This document shows positions 8,208-15,631 of a DNA stretch of 24,667 bases, one piece after another. The stretch is from Clostridium sp. GTDB lineage: Bacteria > Bacillota_A > Clostridia > Lachnospirales > Lachnospiraceae. The DNA is taken from the NCBI GenBank assembly GCA_023666975.1, contig JAMPAW010000039.1, forward strand, positions 1 to 24,667, written 5' to 3'. A model generated the notes under the pieces. That model was not told the DNA's origin. It did not search any database and saw only the letters and a program-made list of their open reading frames with translations. Position numbers and translations under genes: made by a program. Within the stretch, counting starts at the first letter, position 1; each line of letters starts with the position of its first letter.

Positions 8208-8816
8208 ATGAAAAAAATGAAAATCTGCGGCATCACGGAAATAAAAGAAGCAGAGTATCTAAATGAAGTGCAGGCAGACTACGCCGGTTTTATCCAATTT
8301 TTCCCACGGAGTAAACGCAATATTTCCCCGCAAAAGGCAAAAGCCATTATCAGGGAACTAGACCCTGCGATTCTCCCCGTGGCAGTAACCGTCTGCCCGA
8401 CGGCCGAACACCTTCACATTATCGAGCAGACCGGTTTTCGCATGATACAGATTCACGGCAATATCAGCGATGCCCTGTTGGACAGCATTTCCATTCCTGT
8501 ACTGAAAGCCTTTAACGTAAATGACCTGTCGCAGTATGAGCGCTTCCGTGAAAACGACAAAGTAATCGGATATGTTTTTGACGCTCAGGCCCCGGGAGCC
8601 GGAAAAACATTTGACTGGTCCTTATTAGAAAATATTCCCAAGGATACAAAGCCTGCCCTTCTCGCCGGAGGCTTAACCCCGGAAAATGTAGCCGCCGCCT
8701 TGAAATCTACAGGACTTTGTGGCGCCGACACCAGCTCCGGCGTAGAAAACGATAACGGCATCGGCAAAAGCCGCGAAAAAATTATTGCCTTTGCCAAAGC
8801 AGTGCGCAGTGTATAA
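8208..8816 (+). CDS. trpF: Phosphoribosylanthranilate isomerase
   Basis: A 202-residue (beta/alpha)8 enzyme that carries out the Amadori rearrangement of N-(5'-phosphoribosyl)anthranilate in tryptophan synthesis. The catalytic Cys7 lies in KICGIT and the catalytic Asp125 in YVFDAQAPGAGKTFDW. The phosphate-binding loops are LAGGLTPENV (about residue 147) and GADTSSGVE (about 167). Length is normal for a monofunctional TrpF. AGAGG precedes the ATG; Met4 is an alternative start. It is not in a trp operon: its neighbours are a chemoreceptor (divergent) and a PurF paralogue (97 nt downstream with its own promoter). The enzyme looks intact, but being an orphan makes a non-tryptophan role worth considering. 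Confidence 0.93.
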   Translation: MKKMKICGITEIKEAEYLNEVQADYAGFIQFFPRSKRNISPQKAKAIIRELDPAILPVAVTVCPTAEHLHIIEQTGFRMIQIHGNISDALLDSISIPVLKAFNVNDLSQYERFRENDKVIGYVFDAQAPGAGKTFDWSLLENIPKDTKPALLAGGLTPENVAAALKSTGLCGADTSSGVENDNGIGKSREKIIAFAKAVRSV

Positions 8817-8853
8817 TCTCTTTGTCCGTAATCGAAAAAACACGGATTTTGTC

Positions 8854-8882
8854 TTGCCAGTTGCGCAAATGCTTGATATACT
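8854..8882 (+). promoter_or_regulatory. Sigma-A promoter of the PurF-like gene
   Basis: TTGCCA (8854-8859), a 17-bp spacer and TATACT (8877-8882) each match consensus at 5 of 6 bases, 31 nt before the start codon. The gene can therefore be expressed apart from trpF. A weak hairpin (TCCGT 8825-8829 with ACGGA 8842-8846, then TTTT) may partly end trpF transcription just upstream. Confidence 0.7.
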
Positions 8883-8913
8883 TTACCTAAAAATAAAAAA
8901 CAAGGAGAACATC

Positions 8914-10323
8914 ATGGGTGGATTTTTTGGAGTTGTTGCAAAGGAAGACTGCATGTTTGATTTATTTTTTGGAACGGACTATCATTCCCATTTAGGCACC
9001 CGGCGGGGAGGTCTTGCTGTATACGGCAAAAAGGGATTTGACCGTGCTATTCACAATATCGAAAATGCCCCCTTTCGCACCAAATTTGACAAAGATGTAC
9101 AGGAGATGCAGGGCTATATGGGCATTGGCTGTATTTCCGACTACGAACCGCAGCCGTTAATCGTGCGTTCCCATCACGGAACCTATGCGATTACTACCGT
9201 CAGCAAAATCAACAATACCGACGAGATTGTCCGCACGATTTTTGACAACGGCAATTCTCATTTTTTAGAGATGAGCGGCGGCGATATCAACCCTACCGAA
9301 TTGGTTGCCGCAATCATTAACCAAAAAGAAAACATTATCGACGGCATTCATTATGCCCTTGATATTATCGAAGGCTCACTGACCATGATGATCATGACGC
9401 CAAAGGGTATCTATGCAGCCAGAGATAAGTACGGACGAACGCCAATGGTAATCGGCAAGAAGGAAGATGCCTACTGCCTTACCTTTGAAGACTTTGCCTA
9501 TCGCAATCTGGGTTATGAAGATATGCGCGAACTGGGTCCGGGTGAGATTGTCATCGTTACCCAGGACGGAGTCAAGACGCTTATGGCACCGGGGAAAGAG
9601 ATGAAAATCTGCACGTTTTTATGGGTTTACTACGGCTATCCTTCCAGCTCTTACGAAGGAGTCAGCGTCGAACAAATGCGCTACAACTGCGGATCAAGTC
9701 TGGCCAAAAGAGATAACGTCAAACCCGACATCGTAGCCGGTGTACCGGATTCGGGAACCGCTCATGCAGTGGGCTATTCCAACGCCTCCGGAATTCCCTT
9801 TTCCCGGCCGTTTATCAAATATACCCCTACCTGGCCGAGGTCATTTATGCCGACCATTCAAAGCAAGCGCAATCTCATTGCCAAAATGAAGCTGATCGCC
9901 GTGCATGACCTGATTAAGGACAAAAGCCTTCTGCTGATCGACGACTCCATTGTCCGCGGAACACAGCTGCGGGAAACCACGGAATTTCTTTATCAGAGTG
10001 GGGCAAAGGAAGTCCATATCCGTCCTGCCTGTCCACCGTTGGTCTATGCCTGCAAGTATCTCAATTTTTCCCGGTCCTCCTCAGAAATGGATTTAATCAC
10101 GCGGCGGGTGATTGCCAAACTGGAGGGTACAGAAAATGTTTCCGACGACGTATTACAGTCCTATACTGACCCTGAATCTCCCAAATACGACCAAATGGTT
10201 GAAGAGATACGCAGAGAACTCAACTTTACAACACTGCGCTATAACCGGCTGGACGATTTATTAAAAGCCGTAGGCATTCCCGAAGAACGGCTTTGCACTT
10301 ACTGCTGGAACGGCAAAGAATAA
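8914..10323 (+). CDS. PurF-like amidophosphoribosyltransferase paralogue lacking glutaminase residues
   Basis: A 469-residue PurF homologue. PurF joins PRPP and glutamine-derived ammonia to make phosphoribosylamine, the first purine step. AAGGAG 6 nt before the ATG at 8914 fixes the start. The protein opens MGGFFG where PurF has MCGIxG, so the N-terminal nucleophile Cys is Gly. The usual HVRYST and HNGNL segments are replaced by IGCISDYEPQP and TTVSKINN, so the Arg and Asn-Gly of the glutamine site also look lost. The phosphoribosyltransferase half is intact, with DDSIVRGT at 343-350. Cys233, Cys373, Cys461 and Cys464 match the four [4Fe-4S] ligands of Bacillus PurF. It could use free ammonia or another amine, or be regulatory. 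It is not in a pur operon and follows trpF. Confidence 0.88.
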   Translation: MGGFFGVVAKEDCMFDLFFGTDYHSHLGTRRGGLAVYGKKGFDRAIHNIENAPFRTKFDKDVQEMQGYMGIGCISDYEPQPLIVRSHHGTYAITTVSKINNTDEIVRTIFDNGNSHFLEMSGGDINPTELVAAIINQKENIIDGIHYALDIIEGSLTMMIMTPKGIYAARDKYGRTPMVIGKKEDAYCLTFEDFAYRNLGYEDMRELGPGEIVIVTQDGVKTLMAPGKEMKICTFLWVYYGYPSSSYEGVSVEQMRYNCGSSLAKRDNVKPDIVAGVPDSGTAHAVGYSNASGIPFSRPFIKYTPTWPRSFMPTIQSKRNLIAKMKLIAVHDLIKDKSLLLIDDSIVRGTQLRETTEFLYQSGAKEVHIRPACPPLVYACKYLNFSRSSSEMDLITRRVIAKLEGTENVSDDVLQSYTDPESPKYDQMVEEIRRELNFTTLRYNRLDDLLKAVGIPEERLCTYCWNGKE

Positions 10324-10342
10324 TATCACCGACAGCCTGATA

Positions 10343-11518
10343 TCAATTCATATACCGCAGCGCATCAATCGGCCGCATATTTGCCGCCTTATAAGCCGGG
10401 TACATACCAAACAGCACGCCAAGCAGGAGGGAAAAACCAATCGCAACGAGCACCACGTCTATCGAAATCACGGCAGTGAACGAGCTGACGGCATGGTTGA
10501 TGACAAAGACTGTCAGCACCGACAAGCCGATACCCAGCAGACAGCCAGTGACACTGACAAAAAGAGCCTCAATCAGAAATTGCACCATAATCATTTTCCT
10601 TCCTGCACCAATTGCCTTGCGGATTCCGATTTCCCGTGTCCGCTCCGTTACGGATACCAGCATGATATTCATAATGCCAATCCCGCCAACCAGCAGGGAA
10701 ATACTGGCAATTCCGCCTAACATAAGCTTTAAGGTATCCGTTACGCTGGTCATTGCTTCCATGACGGAGGAGGCATTAATCACCGAAAAGGCATCCTCAT
10801 CACCAAGCCGCCTGTAAAGATAACTGGTAATCTCTGTCTCCACATCAGCCATGCTTTCCTCGTCGGCAGAGGATACATAGAAGCTGGTAATTTCCCGTGT
10901 CACACCGCTTACCTTAGATAATGCCGTAAATGGTATATAGGCTTCTAAGCGTTCCGACACATTTCCGGTTGCAGCCTCCTCCTCTTCAAGTACGCCGATT
11001 ACGGTAAATTTGCAGCCATCAATCGAGATGGCTTCTCCCACCACATCCGTACGTTCAAAAAGCTCCTCTGCCGCAGTGGCATTGATTACTGCGACAAATG
11101 TCGCCTGATTCACATCTACATTTTTAATAAAACGGCCTCTGGCAAGTGTAAGTCCCTGTATAGCATAATAATCTCCTGTCGTTCCATAGAGGGTTATGGA
11201 AAAATGATTGCGCTCATATTTTACCGAGGCACTCGCCTGCGCTGCCGGAGCTGTCGCTGACACGGTATCAAATTCTGCAATATCCGCCAGTTCATCTAAC
11301 GTAAACGGCTCATTTTTGTTATCCCGAATCTGCACGGTCAGAAGATTCGTCCCAATGGCAGAAATGGTATCGGTAACCGAGCCGGTCGCTCCATTTACAA
11401 TGGACACTAAAACCACAAGGGATAACACACCGATAATCATTCCCAGCATGGTAAGAAAAGAGCGCAGCTTGTTGGAACCTATTGCCTGTACCGCCTGTTT
11501 TATGGATTCTGCAATCAT
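10343..11518 (-). CDS. MacB-like ABC transporter permease
   Basis: A 391-residue FtsX/MacB-type permease. One membrane helix (about 17-41) is followed by an extracellular MacB_PCD domain of about 210 residues, then three C-terminal helices. The family motif NIMLVSVTERTREIGIRKAIGA begins near residue 288 and the end is GMYPAYKAANMRPIDALRY. It works as a mechanotransmission permease with the ATPase and adaptor of the same operon, probably exporting peptides or antimicrobials. GGAGG precedes the ATG, which overlaps the ATPase stop by 4 nt (ATGA). Its 3' end faces the PurF-like gene with 19 nt between; a 6-bp hairpin (ATATCA/TGATAT) there lacks a T tract. Confidence 0.92.
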   Translation of the reverse strand: MIAESIKQAVQAIGSNKLRSFLTMLGMIIGVLSLVVLVSIVNGATGSVTDTISAIGTNLLTVQIRDNKNEPFTLDELADIAEFDTVSATAPAAQASASVKYERNHFSITLYGTTGDYYAIQGLTLARGRFIKNVDVNQATFVAVINATAAEELFERTDVVGEAISIDGCKFTVIGVLEEEEAATGNVSERLEAYIPFTALSKVSGVTREITSFYVSSADEESMADVETEITSYLYRRLGDEDAFSVINASSVMEAMTSVTDTLKLMLGGIASISLLVGGIGIMNIMLVSVTERTREIGIRKAIGAGRKMIMVQFLIEALFVSVTGCLLGIGLSVLTVFVINHAVSSFTAVISIDVVLVAIGFSLLLGVLFGMYPAYKAANMRPIDALRYMN

Positions 11519-12249
11519 TGTTCGACCTCCTTTTGCTCATCGTAATCCGGTGCGCTGTTTGCCTGCCTGGGGCTGCCGCTTTCCGTAACCTCCATTACCT
11601 GTCCGTCCAGAATACGGATTTTCCGCTGTGCCTGATTTGCCACCCGTTCGTCATGGGTAATCAGCACAATCGTATTTCCCTGTGCATGAAGCTCATGGAA
11701 CAGCCCCATAATCTCTTCACCTGTCCGGGAATCCAGATTCCCTGTCGGCTCATCTGCTAAAATCATGGAAGGATTTGTCACCAGCGCCCTTGCCACTGCT
11801 ACACGCTGCTGCTGCCCGCCGGACAGTTCCATTGGACGGTGACTGCTCCGATCCGTGAGTTTTACCCGTTCCAACGCTTCACGCACCCGCTTTTTCCGCT
11901 CCTTTTTCGGAATCCACTGATAGATGAGCGGGAGTTCCACGTTTTCCTCTGCGGTAAGCCTTGGAAGCAGGTTAAAATTCTGAAATACAAATCCAATCTT
12001 TTGATTGCGGACAAATGCCAGTTCCTCCTCTGAATACGCCTCAATGGAAATACCGTCCAAATAATAGCTTCCTTCATCTGCCACATCCAGGCAGCCGATC
12101 ATATTCATCAGCGTCGATTTTCCGCTTCCCGACGGGCCGATAATGCTGACAAACTCGCCATCTCCGACACGAAGCGATGCATGGTCTAACGCCTTTACCA
12201 GCTCACCGCCTATCTCATAGGTCTTACAGATATTCTCTAATACAATCAT
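11515..12249 (-). CDS. MacB-like ABC transporter ATPase
   Basis: A 244-residue ABC ATPase of the LolD/MacB type. Walker [10 protein letters not shown] is at 38-46, the Q-loop in [20 protein letters not shown], the signature [10 protein letters not shown], Walker [13 protein letters not shown] and the switch His in LITHDE. I used the internal ATG at 12249 ([15 protein letters not shown]). The longer open frame up to 12378 would overlap the adaptor gene and encodes no family sequence, whereas 12249 falls 16 nt after the adaptor stop. The ribosome site (GGGAG, about 10 nt away) is loose. The C-terminal 20 residues are polar and rich in Glu and Gln. It is translationally coupled to the permease. 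Confidence 0.92.
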   Translation of the reverse strand: MIVLENICKTYEIGGELVKALDHASLRVGDGEFVSIIGPSGSGKSTLMNMIGCLDVADEGSYYLDGISIEAYSEEELAFVRNQKIGFVFQNFNLLPRLTAEENVELPLIYQWIPKKERKKRVREALERVKLTDRSSHRPMELSGGQQQRVAVARALVTNPSMILADEPTGNLDSRTGEEIMGLFHELHAQGNTIVLITHDERVANQAQRKIRILDGQVMEVTESGSPRQANSAPDYDEQKEVEQ

Positions 12250-12265
12250 ATATTTTCCGCTCCCA

Positions 12266-14653
12266 TCATTCCTGTCTGCCATTTCTTCCGCCATCACCGC
12301 CACGGCCGCCATTTCCTCCCGGCATGTCAGACCGATCCGGTCTCTCACCGTTAAAGTCGCCGCCCGGCATGCCGCCATTCATCATGTCTTCGCCGCCAAA
12401 ACCGCCAAAGCCGCCCATCTGACCGTTTCCGCTATCCTCACTTCCTGCCATCTGATAATAAATGGTATCACCCTCGGAAAGCCCGGATGTCACCTCTGCA
12501 TATGTCTCATCCGATAAGCCGGTTTCAATTTCTGTTTCATCACTTAAGACTCCGTTATCATTGCCCTTATACACAACACTGCTTCTTCCCCGGTCGGTCA
12601 CTGCCGAAATGGGAACGACCAGCACATTTTCAGCCTTTTCTAAAATCACTTCCACCGAGGCGTTCATTCCCTCTAACATTTCCTCTGTTTTTTCAAAGGT
12701 TACCTCGACCGAATACTGTGCTGTACCGCCATTTCCGGAGGTTTGTCTGCTCACATTGGTAATGGTTCCGGTAAAGGTTTTGTCCTCCACTGCATCCACC
12801 GATACTACCGCTTCAAGTCCTGCTTCCATTGATAAAATATCCAGTTCATCCACGGTCATCGTTACGGTCATTGTTTCACTGTCTGCCATCGCAAATAACT
12901 CCGTTGTTTCCACCCCGCTGCTGCTTTCGGAGGAGGAAGCGGCAGATGCCGAACTTCCGCTGCCTGCTGTCACTGTGCTTCCTTTCGTTGTGCCAGAGTT
13001 GTTTTTCCCCGCTGTGCTGCCCTGTTCCTTTGTCCCGCTGCCGTCTGGATTCGTATTTTCGCCTGTATTATCTCCGTCTTTTTGGCTGCCGGTATTGCCC
13101 TGGCTGCCCGAATCCTCTGGCGTTTTTCCGCTTCCATCCGACTCTGTATTTTGGTTATTTCCTGCACCGTTTGCTGTATCCGCTGTTTTGTCACGGACTT
13201 CAACCTGTACTGCAGGACTTGCCGCATTTTCATCCGTTTCCCGATACCGTACATACCATGTTCCTGCCGTAACCACCGTTGTCTTGTCTGTACATGCCTT
13301 CCAGTCCGAAGCATCCGCCTTCTCTGCGTATTCCATGTCGGTTGTCGTTCCGTTGATTACCCCTTCCCCGCCGGTTAATCCCGCAGGCGCTTCCAACGCA
13401 GGTTTTTCGGAGACACGCAAAGTTTCTGCCTCTTTTGACTCGGATGAAGCTATGGAGGAAGAAGACATTGCAGCAAAGCCGCCTGTACTGGTCAAATTTT
13501 TCTCCTGTGTAAGGTCAGAAACGGTATCCGCACTGGAAACCATTGTGCGGACGGATGCCAAATCTAAAGTATCCTGTACCTCTCCGTTTTCCGAAGCTGT
13601 ATCCGATTTTGTGTCCACTTTCTCGTCTTCTTTCCCTGCCGCCAGTGTGCTTCCGTTGGATACACTGCTGTTTTCACCTGCACTGCCCTCGGCATTAACC
13701 GCTGTAATCACACCATCCTGTAATGCCGTAATTCCACCGTTTCTCTGAATGGCAATCAGCATTGTCAGTAGCTCTTCCAGCTCCTTCCTCTCCTGGACTG
13801 CCTGCTGATATTCTACCGTTTGGGACGTCTCTTTTAATGTAAACAGCGTCGAAGAAGCCGACACACTGCTGTCCACAGACACCTTAACTGCATTAACCGT
13901 TCCATTCGTTCCCACAACCTTTAACGGTGCATGAACATAGGCCTCCGCCTCTCCAATTACCGCTTCCTCCGAATCGGTTACAGAAAGCCCGGCACCGACT
14001 GCAAAGCTGCTGTCAGAAAAGAGAATCACTGCGGTTTCTCCCTCCACAGAGGAAACCGTGCCCTCTGCCGAAGTAGTTCCGTCTGTAACCTTCACCGTAT
14101 CACCGACGGCTACTCCTTTTGCATTTGTCAAATCAACCGCCATATAACCGTCAGTGGATAAAAGTGCCAGAGCACCGTTTTCCTCCATAACCTCTGTCAC
14201 AGGATCATTTTCTTTCGCATAAATTTCTTTTACCCGCCCCGCAACATTCGCCGTTATTTTTGTACTTTCCGATTTATCTTTTTCCGTGGAAATCGTATCG
14301 TCCACTTCACCGATAGCCTCATCAACCTCTGACAGGCATGCTGCAAGGGACGCCGGCTCCACCGTTGCAAGTAAGGTTCCCGCCGCAACCTCTTCTCCGG
14401 CAGATACCAGCACTTCTTCAAGCTGTAAATCCGCAGGAACAGATATGGAAGCGGTTTCCCCATAAGCGAGGGTTCCTGTCCCAGACACCCCGCTTTCGAT
14501 CGTCCCTCTCGTCACTTCCACAGACAGCACAGTTTCCTCTGTGGATCGCTTCGGTGATTTTTTTCCTGCCCGAAAAACAAAAATAAGGATAAGGATTACT
14601 GCAAGCAGGATCACGCCTGCCATCATTTTCTTTTTTGCTGTTAGCTTCTTCAC
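12266..14653 (-). CDS. MacA/HlyD-like adaptor with inserted surface-type module
   Basis: A 795-residue membrane-anchored efflux adaptor, nearly twice the usual 350-500. A GTG start at 14653 has GGAGG 7 nt upstream. A signal anchor is at 11-28. The first half-barrel and lipoyl parts are at 40-105 and 135-280, with short helices at 105-130 and 280-300, and the second beta-barrel and membrane-proximal parts at 590-735. In between lies a module at about 421-489 (GLTGGEGVINGTTTDMEY ... GTWYVRYRETD) that resembles repeats of Firmicute surface proteins. A Ser/Thr/Asn/Gly/Asp-rich linker follows at 490-580. The C-terminal tail (740-795) is rich in Gly, Met and Asn (MGGFGGFGG). It should pass substrate from the permease through the wall zone. 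The core call is sound; the role of the insert is unknown. Confidence 0.85.
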   Translation of the reverse strand: MKKLTAKKKMMAGVILLAVILILIFVFRAGKKSPKRSTEETVLSVEVTRGTIESGVSGTGTLAYGETASISVPADLQLEEVLVSAGEEVAAGTLLATVEPASLAACLSEVDEAIGEVDDTISTEKDKSESTKITANVAGRVKEIYAKENDPVTEVMEENGALALLSTDGYMAVDLTNAKGVAVGDTVKVTDGTTSAEGTVSSVEGETAVILFSDSSFAVGAGLSVTDSEEAVIGEAEAYVHAPLKVVGTNGTVNAVKVSVDSSVSASSTLFTLKETSQTVEYQQAVQERKELEELLTMLIAIQRNGGITALQDGVITAVNAEGSAGENSSVSNGSTLAAGKEDEKVDTKSDTASENGEVQDTLDLASVRTMVSSADTVSDLTQEKNLTSTGGFAAMSSSSIASSESKEAETLRVSEKPALEAPAGLTGGEGVINGTTTDMEYAEKADASDWKACTDKTTVVTAGTWYVRYRETDENAASPAVQVEVRDKTADTANGAGNNQNTESDGSGKTPEDSGSQGNTGSQKDGDNTGENTNPDGSGTKEQGSTAGKNNSGTTKGSTVTAGSGSSASAASSSESSSGVETTELFAMADSETMTVTMTVDELDILSMEAGLEAVVSVDAVEDKTFTGTITNVSRQTSGNGGTAQYSVEVTFEKTEEMLEGMNASVEVILEKAENVLVVPISAVTDRGRSSVVYKGNDNGVLSDETEIETGLSDETYAEVTSGLSEGDTIYYQMAGSEDSGNGQMGGFGGFGGEDMMNGGMPGGDFNGERPDRSDMPGGNGGRGGDGGRNGRQE

Positions 14654-14715
14654 GTTGTTACCTCCGTTTCAAAAAATCCTATTTCCGCATTGCGTTCATG
14701 CGATTATTTGTTAAA

Positions 14716-14750
14716 ATGGTAACAGAGTTTTCTTAAAAGAAGATTGAAAG
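14716..14750 (-). promoter_or_regulatory. Promoter and operator B, efflux operon side
   Basis: On the minus strand a 24-bp element at 14727-14750 (TTTCAA, then TTTTAA 11 bp on, then GAAAAC) is followed after 5 bp by TGT-TACCAT, an extended -10-like box (14716-14721). It is the mirror copy of the element at 14771-14794, with 20 of 24 bases identical. The element takes the place of the -35 box, as expected for activation by an OmpR-type regulator. Confidence 0.55.
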
Positions 14751-14770
14751 AGGAAATTTTTTCACCAATG

Positions 14771-14805
14771 TTTTCAATCCTGTTTCAAGAAAACTGTGCT
14801 ATACT
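14771..14805 (+). promoter_or_regulatory. Promoter and operator A, two-component side
   Basis: Two TTTCAA half-sites 11 bp apart (14772-14777 and 14783-14788), followed by GAAAAC, form a 24-bp element. Five bases on comes TGC-TATACT, an extended -10 box (14800-14805), 54 nt before the regulator start. An 11-bp direct repeat is the usual layout of OmpR/PhoB-family sites, so autoactivation is likely. Confidence 0.6.
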
Positions 14806-14859
14806 GTCTATACATTGTTCATCAGAGATGAAAGAATCATTCTGGCAGGAGGACAGGCT

Positions 14860-15555
14860 ATGCGGTTATTATTGGTGGAAGACGAAGTGGGCTTTGCCGA
14901 AGCTCTATGCACCTCACTGAAAATGGAACACTATATCACGGACTGGGCTGATAACGGAGAATACGGACTGACAATGGGGCTTTCCGGAGTCTATGATGCC
15001 ATTATCCTGGATATCATGCTGCCAAAGCTGGACGGACTTTCCGTTTTACAGGCATTACGGGAACAGGGTATCCAAACCCCTGTTCTTCTGTTGACAGCAA
15101 AATCAGAGCTTAGTGACAAGATTACCGGACTGGACTGCGGCGCAGATGATTATCTGACCAAGCCGTTTCACCGGGAAGAGCTATATGCCCGGCTCCGCGC
15201 ACTGACACGGCGGCAGACCGGCGCAGGCAGACCGCAGGAGCTTGCTTACGGCGATATTTATATGCTTCAGGGCAATAACGAATTATTCTGCCGTACCAGC
15301 GGTGCCAGCCTCACGCTAAACGGCAAAGAATATCAGTTAATGGAATATCTCCTGCGCAACGGGGGACAAATCGTCAGCCGGGAACAGATCATTGAAAAGG
15401 TATGGGGATACGACACGGACACTGAATATAACAACGTGGAAGTATACATTTCTTTTCTCCGCAAGAAACTTGCCTTTTTAAAAGCGGAGGCTTCCATACA
15501 GACTGTACGCAAGCTGGGATACCGCCTTGTATCCATAATGACAAATAATAGGTAA
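14860..15555 (+). CDS. OmpR-family response regulator
   Basis: A 231-residue two-component response regulator. The receiver domain (1-118) has the acidic pair Glu7-Asp8, the phosphoacceptor Asp51 (ILDIMLP), Thr79 and Lys101 (KPF). The DNA-binding winged helix (about 130-228) has REQIIEKVWGYDTDTEYNNVEV, with recognition helix and wing in the usual form. I chose the ATG at 14860 because AGGAGG lies 7 nt upstream and the family begins MRLLLVEDE; a longer frame from 14815 lacks homology. It is cotranscribed with the kinase 76 nt downstream and divergent from the efflux operon. The mirrored elements between the two operons are its probable binding sites. Confidence 0.94.
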   Translation: MRLLLVEDEVGFAEALCTSLKMEHYITDWADNGEYGLTMGLSGVYDAIILDIMLPKLDGLSVLQALREQGIQTPVLLLTAKSELSDKITGLDCGADDYLTKPFHREELYARLRALTRRQTGAGRPQELAYGDIYMLQGNNELFCRTSGASLTLNGKEYQLMEYLLRNGGQIVSREQIIEKVWGYDTDTEYNNVEVYISFLRKKLAFLKAEASIQTVRKLGYRLVSIMTNNR

Positions 15556-15631
15556 TTGCGAAACTCCTAATTTCCAAAATCCAGTTGTGCAATATTGACA
15601 ATATCATAATACAGAAGGGATTGAACAAAAT

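Noticed and set aside
8825..8850. Intrinsic terminator between trpF and the PurF-like gene
   Set aside because: The stem has only 5 bp with a 12-nt loop and four T; it is too weak to call, so it is noted only under the promoter.
10323..10343. Bidirectional terminator between the convergent PurF-like and permease genes
   Set aside because: ATATCA/TGATAT forms a 6-bp AT-rich stem with no T tract on either side.
12250..12378. N-terminal extension of the MacB-like ATPase
   Set aside because: It overlaps the Gly-rich end of the adaptor gene in another frame and has no ATPase homology.
12462..13748. Long open frame of 428 codons on the plus strand across the adaptor gene
   Set aside because: It is antisense to the Ser/Thr/Gly-rich part of a well-supported gene. 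It has biased, repetitive composition, no ribosome site and no family resemblance.
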